A stretch of DNA of 44,807 nt from Schoenoplectus triqueter (lineage: Eukaryota > Streptophyta > Magnoliopsida > Poales > Cyperaceae). The notes beneath the pieces were generated by a model. That model was not told the DNA's origin. It ran no database searches and saw only the letters and a program-made list of their open reading frames with translations. The stretch is from assembly GCA_964058805.1 (NCBI GenBank), contig CAXKVV010000453.1, positions 1 to 44,807 of the forward strand, written 5' to 3'. Shown here one piece after another: positions 23,157-34,365 of this stretch. A program made the position numbers and the translations under genes. Positions within the stretch are counted from its first letter, which is position 1. Each line of letters starts with the position of its first letter.

Positions 23157-23760
23157 TTAGTGCTGTAACTCGGATTTCGTCCTGATAATATAGTCTTCAA
23201 ATAAATAATTAACAACATAAGATTTAAAATATATTAAATAAAATTTCACAATAAATAAAATTTAGACATAATATTTTTAAATGCTAAGTAATAATGATAA
23301 TTATAATAATAAATAATATAAATAAACACATAATAATTTATAAATTATCATATAAAAAGTTGGATCATTTTAAAAATTAAGTTTCACCTTACGTATATTA
23401 CACATATTATTTTAAATGAGGAGAGAAACTATTTTATATGAACCTTTGGATTCAAGAAGATGAAAAGATTAAAACAAAATAAATGATGGAGAAAAGTGAT
23501 GATGTGACATGCTTATAATAATGATAATTATAATAATAAATAATATAATTAAACACATAATAATTTATAATTGATCATATAAAAAAGTTGAATCATTTTA
23601 AGAGTTAAGTTTTACCTTAAGTATATTATCTCAAACGAGGAGAGATAAACTATTTTATACGAACCCTTAGATTTAAGATGATGAAAATATTAAAACAAAA
23701 TTAATTGTGGAAAAAAATAATGATGTGACATGCTTGAAAAAGTTAAAAGTTTTAACTCTA
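23157..23760 (-). mobile_element. Helitron-like element, copy 2, with internal tandem duplication
   Basis: Read on the minus strand this is a diverged copy of the element at 17205-17589. It ends in a degenerate hairpin region (TCAGGACGAAATCCGA) followed by GTTACAGCA, then CTAA and a host T at 23156. That fits the CTRR|T rule for Helitron 3' ends. Internally, a unit of about 225 bp is duplicated in tandem (23289-23515 and 23516-23735). Both units contain the GATGATGTGACATGCTT block once. The 5' limit is approximate. Confidence 0.6.
23289..23735. repeat. Tandem duplication of about 225 bp inside the Helitron-like copy
   Basis: Unit 1 starts TAATAATGATAATTATAATA at 23289 and unit 2 starts with the same phrase at 23516. 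Both end near GATGTGACATGCTT (23502-23514 and 23722-23735). The other copy of the element (17.2 kb) has the unit only once, so duplication happened in this copy or its source. Confidence 0.8.
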
Positions 23761-23802
23761 TTTATGTATTACTTCTACTGCATTATTATGAATTATGAAT
23801 AT

Positions 23803-24070
23803 GGGGAGGGAGCACTTCACAATGAATTTCAAAATAAATTCGATTTTTTAAAAGTAGACAATCATTTATAGACACATTTTTTTTACTAATTGATTGATAG
23901 TTTTTGATGTAATATCAAATGATGTTGAAATTACATAAAATTTGAATAACTATTAATCTATAAGTAAAATAACATATTCATAAAAAAATATATTTTTAAT
24001 TTTTTTTCATATTTATTTGAAAATCTATTATCAAGAATATCATAATAACCTATTGCAAGGGTTCCTTCCC
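23803..24070. mobile_element. Fold-back MITE, copy 4 (family A)
   Basis: The left end GGGGAGGGAGCACTTCACAATG and the right end CTATTGCAAGGGTTCCTTCCC form degenerate terminal inverted repeats. The right arm (GTTGAAATTACATAAAATTTGAATAACTATTAATC, about 23922-23958) matches the family, but the left arm is partly deleted. Flanking 9-mers TATGAATAT and ATTAAATAT agree at 6 of 9 positions. Confidence 0.6.
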
Positions 24071-25421
24071 ATTAAATATATAGGATGCTGTAAGTTTTAA
24101 GTCGCTTTATGAACACAAAAATTTGTATTAATTTATCATTTTCATATACTTAAAATATTAGCAGTATAAATTGAAATCCGAAAGTTGAATCTTAAAACTA
24201 AATTATATTTGTAATTATTAAATTTATCAAGCCAGTGTAAATTTTATGAACCCGTGGTTAAAGAAGGTCGTCATAATCATAAAACATTTTATCTGGACAA
24301 AACACAAAAAGGAAAGTAGAATTGATAGAGAAAGAAAGAATATTCCTGAGGCACAACGCGCAAGCAGTGTGGAATCCAACATGAAGTTGCTTGCCAACTG
24401 GAGAAGACCTGAAACTCTAGAATCATTGTTGTGACTTTCATGCAGTCTCTTTTTATGTATTTTTTCTTAATAATTTTTTTCAGTGAATATACTAGCTCTT
24501 ATTTTTTTTTACTTCGAAATAGAAGTTAACAACAACATGACAATCAGCCACATGATTGCTCCTAAAAGGGGAAAATAAAAGAAAACAAGACAAAAAGTTT
24601 TAAGGGAAAATTGAGCGAGAATAATATGCTCACTTTCTTCTTCACAAGTTACATTTGGGCAAGTAATCCCAATACTATTTTGATAACCAAATAAAAATTA
24701 TAAATAACACATGACTAGATAAATATTATGTCATTAAGTGAATATGACAAAAAAAATACTACAAAACATGATCATCGGGCGACACCAAAGTAGATGTCAG
24801 CCGGAGCTCGAACACCCCTTGCTATGAATCGGTGCAACATCTTCTCAAAAAAAAAAACATGGTACAACACAAAAGAGACAAGAATTCAGTTACTTCTAGG
24901 TTTTGTTTGACATTAGAATAAGATAGAGAGATAGCACAGTTAAACTTATTACCTCTTTCATAAGTGATAACTTTATTCCATTATCTCTTCATCTTATTCC
25001 AATATCAAACATAGCCTCAAAGTTCCTAAACTACTTGGTGCTAAAATTAAAAAAAACATAAACAATACAACATTAAGGAAATACTACTCTACCCAACTTG
25101 CATGTTCCTCTTCCCTAATTAATCCGGTGTTACATCCGCGCTAATCTCCCTGGCACCTGGGACCCTTATTGGCTTCTTCTGAATTGTTCAGTACCTCAAT
25201 TATGCCCCCATGTTATGTGCCGCCTCTAACTCTTCTGAATCTGTCACTATTATATAATATCTGGAAATCAAATTTAGATAAAAGCACCTTTTTCCTTTTC
25301 CTTGAGAAATGAGAATAACCATTATGAAGCTCAACATAGTCAGCTACTCAAATGCAGCAACTTGCAATTTACTGATTGGTTGATATTTTACTACCAAGAT
25401 TCTAGAGAAACAAGAATACTT
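24071..25421. other. Intergenic region; possible isolated Pol III B-box remnant
   Basis: No gene is supported. On the minus strand at about 24803-24814 the phrase GTGTTCGAGCTCC resembles a tRNA/SINE B box (GGTTCGANTCC). No A box was found at the proper distance, so at most it is a truncated SINE. A 62-codon frame at 24246-24434 has no recognisable domain. Confidence 0.4.
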
Positions 25422-25429
25422 GGCTGAAG

Positions 25430-26016
25430 GTTGTGTTATAAAATAACCCGACGGGTCTAGATCCGATCCGTTGGATTCGCCTCCACGAGTCAACCTGATC
25501 CGCTCCATGACCTAATCCGTGAAAATCTGTATCCGTTAGAACTGACGGGTCTAGAACGGACGCGGGCAATTTTTTTTTGAAAAAACCCACCTTGGACCCG
25601 ATCTGCCCCCGCCCCGATCCGACCCGGAAAACCCGTGCAGAACCGACCTGGAAAACCCGTGCAGACCCGACCCAATACCAGGTAAATCCGGAAAAATAAA
25701 TAAAAATTTACAAAAATGCGGAAAAATTAAATTTTTTGGTCAAGAATATAAATAGTTATATATTTTTAATAATTATTTTTGAATTTTCAAAAGTTTTGAG
25801 AATTTATTTGGGTTACTTTTGAATTTTGGAAAAAAAATTAAAAAAATCCGACCGACCCGCTTCACCCCGCCCTGTCAATCTGTTCGATCCGACGGATCTA
25901 GAACGGATCGCGATTTAATCCTCTAAAATGAACCCGTGCTAATTCATTGACCCGTCCCGTCAAAACCTATCGACCCGTAAAAACTCATCCCATCCCGATT
26001 CGTTTTTAAAACACTA
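25430..26016. mobile_element. Non-autonomous hAT-type element with GACCCG subterminal repeats
   Basis: The left end is TTGTGTTATAAAAT and the right end, read inward on the minus strand, is TAGTGTTTTAAAAACG. The 8-bp flanks GGCTGAAG (25422-25429) and GGATGAAG (26017-26024) match at 7 of 8. Both sides are packed with CCCGAC/GACCCG-like hexamers (for example GATCCGACCCGG and GACCCGTCCCGT), making GC-rich islands around an AT-rich centre (25690-25840). Clustered short subterminal repeats are typical transposase-binding regions of hAT elements. There is no coding content. The terminus resembles that of the 4.5 kb hAT element at 29476. Confidence 0.75.
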
Positions 26017-26024
26017 GGATGAAG

Positions 26025-26894
26025 GGAAGGGACAAAACAGTGACCCCTCATGTCAAGCAAAACGACAAAACAAATTTTTGGAGTGTGGATTTTGGGTTTA
26101 ATAATTGAGAATTTTGTACAGCATAAAATTTTTAAAAAGGAAATTAAATGAGAGCCAGAGTAAACCATTTGGGCGCCCATGGTATTGTGACTATTGTCAG
26201 TGTCAGGAGATATTTTTCATATGCGGCCCACGGATTCTGATTGGTAACTACATGAAAAAAGAATCTTGACGAGTTAAATTGATAAATTATGGACAAGGTT
26301 CTGTTCTCCTATATTTTATCCCTTTTTATAGTTCAATTTGGCCTTCTCAATTACTAAAGTTGATCTCTTAAGCCAACCTCTATGATGCACGCTGCCAATT
26401 AAGTCATGATGCGTAGAAGTGGAGTACATTGTAGACCGTGTGTATAATAGTAAAATAGAGTTTTGTATATAAATTTATATCTAAATTTTTATATTGAAAT
26501 ATATTTTTTTGAAATTTCAATCCACACTATTTGACAGGGAGGCAGGATTGGAACCGGCTTTTCAAATAGAGGTGGCAAAAAGAATTAAGATAGACATAAA
26601 AATATAATTATTTTGAAAATTAATTATAATTTTATATTTTTTATAATAAAAGTATATCTTTGAAGTCCTATTTTTGAAAATATTTTTGAGATATGATGCA
26701 TCATCATAATTTCTTTCAAATACAAGTATATTTTTAAAAATCTTTTAGTCAGTCAGGGTCAATCGACCCCTTCAAACAAAGCGCGGCTCCACCATTTTAG
26801 AGAGACAAAATCCATTATCTATCGTATGTGTATATATTAACAAACAATGATATGTCTAAATGATCTTAATTGTCGATTTAAAATAGTAATATGA
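26025..26894. other. AT-rich intergenic region; no supported gene
   Basis: Low-complexity sequence. A CAGGGAGGCAGGATT phrase near 26536 and a GCGGCTCCACCATTTT phrase near 26782 could be eroded ends of another CAGNGGCGGA-type hAT element, but flanks do not support this. No coding content. Confidence 0.45.
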
Positions 26895-26902
26895 TATTAA
26901 TA

Positions 26903-27239
26903 AGGGGAGAGTTCCCTTGATAATAGATTATTTTGATAATTTTGACAATGGACTTTTAAATAAATATTTAGAAGTCTTTAAAATAGATATAAATCATAGC
27001 TATTTTTTTTACTTATAAATTGATAGCATTTCAAATTTCATGTGACTTCATTATTTGATAGTCTAACAAATATCATCAAAAAAATTATACAGTTTGTAAC
27101 AGTTTCAATTTAATAATTTTTAATGGACTATCAAAGCATAATAAAATTATATGAAATTTAAAACACTACTAATATATAAACAAAAAATATTATAATTTTT
27201 ATCAAAAATTTCAAAATAATCATTGTCAAGAGATCCATC
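26903..27239. mobile_element. Fold-back MITE, copy 5 (family A), with perfect 8-bp flanking duplication
   Basis: This is the best-defined copy. The left end AGGGGAGAGTTCCCTTGATAAT and the right end TTGTCAAGAGATCCATC are flanked by identical TATTAATA 8-mers (26895-26902 and 27240-27247). The arms are inverted repeats: TTGATAGCATTTCAAATTTC with TTCATTATTTGATAGTC on the left, then GACTATCAAAGCATAATAAAATTATATGAAATTTAAAACACTACTAAT-like on the right. An 8-bp duplication points to the hAT superfamily, although the termini are not classic. Non-coding. Confidence 0.75.
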
Positions 27240-27247
27240 TATTAATA

Positions 27248-27582
27248 TACTCAATTGTCTGGGATCCCACCCCTCAATAAGTTGGATGCTAATATTGTAC
27301 GCACGTGCTAAATGGGAACCGACAATAACTAATATCACATACTTAAACACACCGTAAATGGCACAGAGAATGCGTTGAATAATTCAAATGCCAATGCCAC
27401 GAAGGCACGAATCATTCTGGCGAGTCACTGTTTGAGTGCGTGTCAGTTGTCACTTCGTGGCTCTACCTGTTGCCGATGATTTTTTATTTTTATTTAAGTT
27501 TCCTTGAATAATGATAAAACAATGATACTCTAAGAAACATGTACGTAATTTACTCTATAAATTATAAAAAAAATAAAGTGTT
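27248..27582. other. Intergenic region; nothing recognised
   Basis: AT-rich with a moderately GC-balanced part around 27380-27470 that has no open frame of note. Confidence 0.5.
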
Positions 27583-27590
27583 TCGAACAG

Positions 27591-27767
27591 CAGAACGGAT
27601 TCAGATTTTGATCAGGGCAATACTTATTTTTTTTTTTCAGAAAAGACAAATTTTTTATTTTTTAATATAAATATATTTTTTTAATTTTTCTGAAAATATA
27701 TATTAATTATATAGATATTTTTTACTACAAATGTTAATGAATTTTTTTACACATGGATCCACCCATG
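27591..27767. mobile_element. Degenerate hAT-type MITE (CAG...CTG-class ends)
   Basis: The left end CAGAACGGATTCAG and the right end GGATCCACCCATG resemble the CAGTGGCGGATC / GATCCACCCCTG ends of the element at 12433. The flanking 8-mers TCGAACAG (27583-27590) and TTGAGCAG (27768-27775) agree at 6 of 8. The interior is T-rich and non-coding. Confidence 0.55.
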
Positions 27768-27775
27768 TTGAGCAG

Positions 27776-28857
27776 AATGAAAAATTTAAAACTAATTTAA
27801 ATCTAAATTTGACCGGTCAATCATAAACCATCATGTATAAACTCAAAATTTAAGTTACTTCAGAGGATATATTTCCCTCCTTGAAATGGCACAGAAACCA
27901 GAAAAAAGAAACCACCAGCTGGTACCGTTCAGCTTAATGAAATCGTTGTCATAGAGGGGGAAAAATAATTTGAACATAATTTTGTATTTTCCATCATTTG
28001 TTTGACTAACGTAGTAGATCTGGGTCTTTGGATGAATGTTAATACTCATGCTAAGTGGGATCAATGTTCTAAACGAATATCACGTTATTAATTTGACCAA
28101 TGTTCCTTTCGTTGAACTAATGCTGGTAAAATCCTCTTACAATTCGGAATTATTATATCTAAGCACCGTACATCAAAAATGAATATTATTATAGATGTCG
28201 TCACATTTTCCTTTCTTCAATTTTTTTCACCGAGATGAAAGAGGCATTTTTTTGAGAGAAAGATGAGAATATTTTATAAATTTTATTGTGTTTATAGAAT
28301 TTAAACTCAGGATCTCTTTGAAATTATTCTAATTAGCTATCATTTGAGCTACTAATTTATTTTCTTAATTTTCTGTTGATAAGCTTGACAGAAGTCGCTA
28401 TTGTTTTTCTCGAGTTCCAATAACATGATTCATTGAGAGATAATTAAGATCTTACGTTTGTGTTTGGAGGTTTAGAGGCTGATTAAAAATAAAAAAGATG
28501 ATCATTTGATAATTTTAAATTTGACAGTCTCAAACCTCTTCAAGTAAATTTGATAAAACTTTTAAATATAGGAAAACAAGTGAAGTCATATTAGTTGGAA
28601 GCAAATTTACACGGATATAATATCCGACCGTATTCAATATGTATTCAGAAATTCAAATATAAATATCCGTGTCTGAACACTGAATATATAATATGTTATT
28701 TAATATCATAAAAATTATTATTTTCACCAATATAACTAAATAGACATTGTAAATTTTAATATTTTTAAATATTTAATAGTATTAAAAAACTTATTTTATT
28801 ATAAAAACTAGCAAGGCTATGACCTGACCATTACGGCCACAGTAGTTGTCACGATCA
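27776..28857. other. AT-rich intergenic region; no supported gene
   Basis: Short open frames only. The stretch around 28610-28700 (GGATATAATATCCGACCG ... AAATATCCGTGTC) resembles the interior of hAT-type MITEs such as the neighbour at 28866, but no matching ends were found. Confidence 0.45.
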
Positions 28858-28865
28858 ATGTCAAG

Positions 28866-29308
28866 TAAGGGTGCCAACGGATAAGTCGTATCGTGGTCAA
28901 AATTATATTTGTATTCATTTTATTTTTTCAAATAGGAATATGAATATAAATATTTCCGGACGAATATGAATATCAATAATATGTATAAATTATCAAAGAT
29001 AAACATAGAATTCACTTAAAATTATAAAAATCTATTGAAATGTATAATAAAATAAAATTTTCAGTACTATTATTTATTTAAAAATATGTTACTAATTTTA
29101 AAATTCATAATATATATTGAATTATAGTGGTGAATAATATTTATTCTTTAATAATTCATATTCGATACTATATTATATATTTGTTATTTGAATATAGATA
29201 ATTAAAAATATTTTTTTATTTAAATATTTAAATATAAATTATCATATTTAATTTTTTAAATACAAATCAAATATGATTAAATATTATCCATCTAAATTTA
29301 CACCCTTA
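28866..29308. mobile_element. hAT-type MITE with TAAGGGTG termini
   Basis: The left end TAAGGGTGCCAACGGAT is mirrored by the right end ATCTAAATTTACACCCTTA. Flanking 8-mers ATGTCAAG (28858-28865) and ATATCAAA (29309-29316) agree at 6 of 8. The interior is rich in GGATATGAATAT-like phrases typical of TAGGGGTG-ended plant hAT MITEs. No coding content. Confidence 0.65.
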
Positions 29309-29489
29309 ATATCAAAGCAGCACCTACTCTCATTATCACATTGGACATCTATATCACCCCTACACTCGTGAATCCAGATCCTCTAGGGTAATGCACTGTT
29401 AGAGTGTTATTCGTACTTGAACAGTAAATAACTCTCATGAATCTAAACACTACTCGTAATACTGTTCACAATGCTTAGAGTTCTAAAAT

Positions 29490-29912
29490 CGTGTTCGCGT
29501 GTCAAGACACGACACGACACGAAATGGCACGAGAGTGACACAGCACAGCACGCGTGCCTATTTGTGTTGGCACGACACGTGTCACGTGTCGTGGTCTTAA
29601 ACGTAGCGTGACTGATTTTTTTATTTTCGACACGACACACACGGTTAAGAAGTCCCAACACGGTACATCACAACACGAAACACAGCACGAGACAAGCACA
29701 ACACATGATTAGACATGACACAAGTAGGCACGGACATACACGGCACGGCAGGTAGGCATGGATAGGTACGAGTAGGCACGACACGACAATACATGGTAGA
29801 CATGGGTAGGCATGACAAGGAACGGGTAGGCACGATTAGAAATGGGTAGGTACGTGTAGGCACGAATTAGCATGGCACGGTAAGACACAGGTAGACACGG
29901 GATGACCGGCAT
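29490..29912. repeat. Left subterminal repeat array of the hAT transposon
   Basis: About 420 bp are built from degenerate units: near the end mostly CACGACACG, further inside mostly GTAGGCACG and GGGTAGGCACGA. GC content is far above the surroundings. By analogy with Ac/Ds and Tag1, where short subterminal repeats bind transposase, this is the likely transposase-binding region. The minus-strand open frames here are a by-product of the repeat. Confidence 0.85.
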
Positions 29913-30301
29913 AATGAATCTAAACTCTTGAATCTTGATCGAACATTATAATTTGAAATGTTAATGGAGAAAAATTATTACGCACACAGTCCGAGACCTG
30001 TCAACTCAGACCTTAGCCCATGCCATCTACATGCATGTCAGCATACGCTCATTCCTTTGGCTGTTGTGCAAATTTGAACTTTTGCTAAAGGTTTCAAACA
30101 ATACACCATAAAAGAATATTTAAATTTAAATTAAAATTTAAAAATAGAAAAAAGACTAAAATAACCTCATGTAACAGCCATAATTAAATATTTTTAGGGA
30201 TAAAATTATAAAATAAAATAAATAACGAAAATACCCTCCTAAACGGTTATAAATAATTTAATTTGAAGGTTATTTTGATAATTTCAATATCAATTTCCAT
30301 C

Positions 30302-30309
30302 TATAAATA
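30302..30309 (+). promoter_or_regulatory. TATA box of the hAT transposase gene
   Basis: TATAAATA lies in the context CATCTATAAATAGCCAC, followed about 30 bp later by a C/A-rich leader (CATTCCATCCATCCAAACAACTC). It lies about 500 bp upstream of the first transposase-frame ATG at 30807. A classic plant core promoter arrangement, inferred from sequence only. Confidence 0.65.
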
Positions 30310-30806
30310 GCCACATAATTCATCAAATTCATTCCATCCATCCAAACAACTCAATCTTTCATACTCTCAACTCAACGAAATATATTCTCAATTTTTCTTA
30401 CTCTCGTATTCAGATTTTGAAATTAGTAAAAATATATTAATGCATGGTTAAAAAATAGATAGAAAATCCAAAAAAAATATTGATAATTTTTTTGTGCCTT
30501 TCACAAACCAGAATGCATTTTTGTTAAATATTTATCTCTTTTTTCATATTTTTAATCTATATCTGAAAATAATTGATCAAAAATAGAAAGAAAATCCAGA
30601 AAATACTCAATTTTTTTATGACTTTCCTAAATCGAAATAAACTTAAAAAAAATGTGTGCTGTTTTTTTTTTAATGTTTACATTTTTTTAATAATTTTATA
30701 TTTTTTCTATGCAGATTTTTTAATATTTATAAAATCAATATTAAAAAACCCAAAAAATATATTTACAAATCAATATTCAAAACAGAAAATTCTATTAATC
30801 AACAAT

Positions 30807-33352
30807 ATGGACCCGACCCAAAACTGGATCAACGATGCTGCCATGCAATTGGGTTGACACCAGACCATATTAATGTTAATGTAGACTACAATGCATCATA
30901 TATGGCCTCCCATCACAAATCTCACATGTCAGTAATGTTCCAATTCCACCATTGCTAGGTGAGTCATCCTCAGCCATGCGCCAAGCACTAGCAGTCGAAT
31001 ATCTCACAAGTCCTGAAACTATTTTAGAACCAGATGTGGTCATAATTAATGATGATCTGAGTCAACATACTACTATCACCACCACCAAGAAGCCTCGAGA
31101 ACGAGAATATACAGCTGAATACTGACAAATCTTTGAGCAAATTAAAGAGGTCAAGAAAGTAGTTGCAGGTAAATATTTAATTTGTGATACAAAGTATAAA
31201 TACAATTATACACTTTGTACTGGTGTATTTAAAAGACATAAGAAGAAATATGACAAAAAAAATGATCAAATTCCTACAAAATATAGAACCAGTATGGTTC
31301 AAACACAATTCAGCACAGGGGGGGTACTTTAAGTATGATCCTGCAAGGGTTAAGAAATTTTTTATTAAGTATATTGCTAGATGTGAAAAACCAATGTCAA
31401 TGGCATATGACTCATTTTTTGATAAATTTGTTAGGGAGTCTTTTCATCCCCAATACAAAAGGTCTTACTGGTTACAAATGAATAATGAATAATTTTTAAT
31501 TTTTTAGAGCAAATGAGAAGACATTTATGATGAATTTAAGAATGCAAAATATAATGTGTCCATAACTTCTGACATATGGTCGGCTGATAAATATAATAAG
31601 TCATATTGTACAGTTACTGCTCATTGGATCACCGATGAAATCAACATTGGTACGTGATTTTTAAATAAAAGATTGCTTGCTTTATGAGTACTAGATTATC
31701 CACATGATGCAGAAATATTTTTTAAGTTTGTGTTAAGTATTATTGAGGAATTCCAATGTCGAGATAAGATTTTTGTAATTGGTTTTGATAATGCTAGTAA
31801 TTGTAATGTCGCAATGTGTCTTCTAACCAATACCCTTAAATCCATAATGAATGGTATATTTTTTCACTCAAAACGTGCATGTCATATTCTAAACTTAATT
31901 GTCAAAGCGGGTATGGAAGTAGACCCAGTTCAAGAATTGATCGACAAGTACAAGGATGCTCTAAAGTATATCGATTCGAGCATTCGAAAAAAATAAGTTT
32001 TTGCAGAGTTGTGTAGGAATATGGGCGTTGAAGTAGTGATGATCTCTTGGGATGTCGATACTTGCTGAAACAACACATATCGACTGTTGAAGAAAATAAT
32101 TCATCTCAGACCAGCCTTGGATCGTGCACTGAGTGGAAGTCAACAGGGCTAGCAGTTACTTCTACAACAAAGCGAGTGAAAAATATTAGAGTTGTTGGTT
32201 CCATTCTTAGAATTTTTTTATTCAGCAACAGTAAGACTTTCTGCGTCTTACACACCAACAACTGTTGCATTATTGGAGGAGCTTGCTCTAATTTTTGATT
32301 GGTACGACACTCAAAAGAAAGAACTGACTCAAGAAGATATTTTATGGCATTCATTGGAACCCATGAAAGTGAAATTTCTTAAGTATTGGAGCGAAATACC
32401 TTTCATCACCATCATTGCATGTTGCCTTGACCTAAGATAATTATTAGATTTGAAATTTTATAATAAAATATATATGTGGTTCTTTGCGCACTAATTAAAT
32501 TTTATCAGTTATAGGTGGAAGGTAAAAAATACCGTAAACTTTCTTACTACAATTAGAGAAAATATTGGACTTGAAGCAGGAATGCATATAAAGAAGTGAA
32601 TACTCTATTCAAAAGTGTATACAGAATATATGAGCAGCAACATAATGAAATAGATTACAGTTGTCTAGATAATTTCTATTTAAATTATAATTACTTATAC
32701 ATAATAACTAAATTATTTTTTCTTTAATCAGGCTAAGGCGGTTTCAAGTGTGCCAACACCAACTAATCCATTAACAAGAGACAACAGGTCTACTATGTCT
32801 CATATTCAGTCCATCATTCATAGAAACTCTGGCTCATTTTGAACATCTATCCCATGTGCAACCAGCTCAAAGAAATAGATTTTTGCAAACTTCACGTCCA
32901 AATATGGCAATATAAGGCTCGACGATGAAAATTTTAACATTTTGCAATATTGACATCAAGTGAAGGGTGTGTTCCCCATTTTAGCATCCATGGCTTGTGA
33001 TATTTTTGTCTTTCCTTTCTCTACAGTAGCTTCAGAATCTTGTTTTAGCGTAGCTAATAGGGTTCTAACTGATAAAGAATAAGATTGGGTGAGAATGTAT
33101 TTTGAGGCTCTGATTTTACTAAATGATTGGTACAATGCAGAAAACAGACTTCAAGATAAGTCTTGGATGCACTCACTTGATCAAGAAGAAGCCACTTTCG
33201 CATCAAGTTCTAATTCAGGTGATGGGATGCTAGATCCAGAGGTGAACCATAATCAGTCTCGTGAGGAAGAAGATCCATTTGTAAAATACTCAAATCTATA
33301 TATGTATAACTATGAAGAATATGATTATATATACCATCATCCATCATCATAA
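30807..33352 (+). pseudogene. hAT transposase pseudogene (BED-like finger, catalytic core, hATC dimerisation domain)
   Basis: Several frames contribute in order. A diverged BED-like region around 31100-31250 lacks an intact first Cys pair. The core begins with FKYDPARVKKFF-like motifs (31330-31490). Then come SDIWSADKYNKSYC-like (about 31570-31620), GFDNASNCNVAM (31782-31815) and KRACHILNLIVKAG (31872-31913). The region SLEPMKVKFLKYWSEIP (32350-32405) follows. Last is the C-terminal dimerisation domain with FPFSTVASESCFSVANRVL (33012-33067) and ALILLNDWYNAENR (33107-33148). Stops occur for example in the BED region (TGA at 31127), after the SIRKK segment and before DWVRMYF, and there are frame changes. 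This is the ricesleeper/DAYSLEEPER type of plant hAT transposase. It is non-functional as it stands. Confidence 0.9.
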
Positions 33353-33807
33353 CCTTTTTAGGGAGTAAGTTATTTAATTTTAATTTAAATATTTTAATTT
33401 TATTTTTTTAAATTATACTAACATATTTTAAAGTTTTTAACTCTGCTCATATTTCTAACATAATCGGTCCCAAGCTTGAAAAAAGGAGCAGGAAAAATTT
33501 GATAAACATAATATTTTAAGAACTATTATAAAAATATTTTAACACATATCCATATTTTTTGACATTTTTTCCAATTTTTATGTTTTGTGAAATTTTTTAT
33601 TTTTTTGAAATTTACAAAATGCAATAATACTCTATATAATATATTTTAAATTTAAAAAATAATTTTTAATATTTCGTTTCTATTTTCTATTTTATTTTCA
33701 ATATGTTATATTAAATAATTTAAAATACATAAAAAATTTCAAAAATTTTAAACTTTTGTTTATAATTTTGACTTTTTTTTTGTATTTTCTGGATTTTAAA
33801 ATCTTTG

Positions 33808-34012
33808 ACATGTTAAGGTACATCATATTCAAAACACGAATAATCACGACACGTTTGGACACGATACGATTTGATACGACATGAATGAGTATGACACGTT
33901 TAACACGGCGTGCCTTAACCATAACGTGCCGGCTCCTCCTTATTTTTAACACGGCACGACATAACACGACACGAAAATACGACATACTTTGCACGACACG
34001 ACACAACACGAT
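33808..34012. repeat. Right subterminal repeat array of the hAT transposon
   Basis: Units of ACACGACACG / CACGACATAACACG type, the mirror counterpart of the left array but about half as long. They end immediately inside the right terminal repeat. Density rises towards the terminus. Confidence 0.85.
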
Positions 34013-34365
34013 TTTAGAACACTAACAATGCCCGTAATACTATTCCCTTTTTAAACGTCCATTCCATTTTCCGAAGGTACCCCATAGGATACGCGAGTGG
34101 ATATTCTTTGAAGTGGAAAGAATTTGTATACTACAATACTTCGTATACTATAGCGGTCAGCATTGATAGATATAAATTCATTTGATTATTTAATGGGACA
34201 GGTACTTCACATCATACACTACCTCAGAGAATGTAAATTCTAGGATACGCACTCTACACTCCTACCCACCTTGAGCCTGACAACAATACTTTTGAACCCA
34301 AATTTCACGCAACTCCTGCTTAAGCTCCAGAAAGAGACGCATCAGGCCCAGTGAGGCTCATAAAA

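Larger units (their letters stand above)
29476..34024 (+). mobile_element. Complete hAT transposon with decayed transposase
   Basis: The terminal inverted repeats are TAGAGTTCTAAAATCGTGTT on the left and the inverse of TAGTGTTCTAAAATCGTGTT on the right, 19 of 20 identical. Flanking 8-mers are ACAATGCT (29468-29475) and ACAATGCC (34025-34032). An 8-bp duplication is diagnostic of hAT. Dense CACGACACG-like subterminal repeats lie inside both ends. The 4549-bp element carries a TATA box and a hAT transposase remnant in plus orientation. The transposase is interrupted by many stops, so the element cannot transpose by itself. The ends are still intact enough that it might be mobilised by a related transposase (inference). 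Confidence 0.93.

Noticed and set aside
24795..24820. B-box-like GTGTTCGAGCTCC on the minus strand
   Set aside because: No A box at the right distance and no second copy in the window; too little to call a SINE.
26530..26800. Possible further CAGNGGCGGA-type hAT element
   Set aside because: Ends are too degenerate and flanking 8-mers do not match.
29443..29912. Several overlapping minus-strand open frames rich in Cys, Arg, Pro and Thr
   Set aside because: They are translations of the CACGACACG / GTAGGCACG subterminal repeats of the hAT transposon, not genes.
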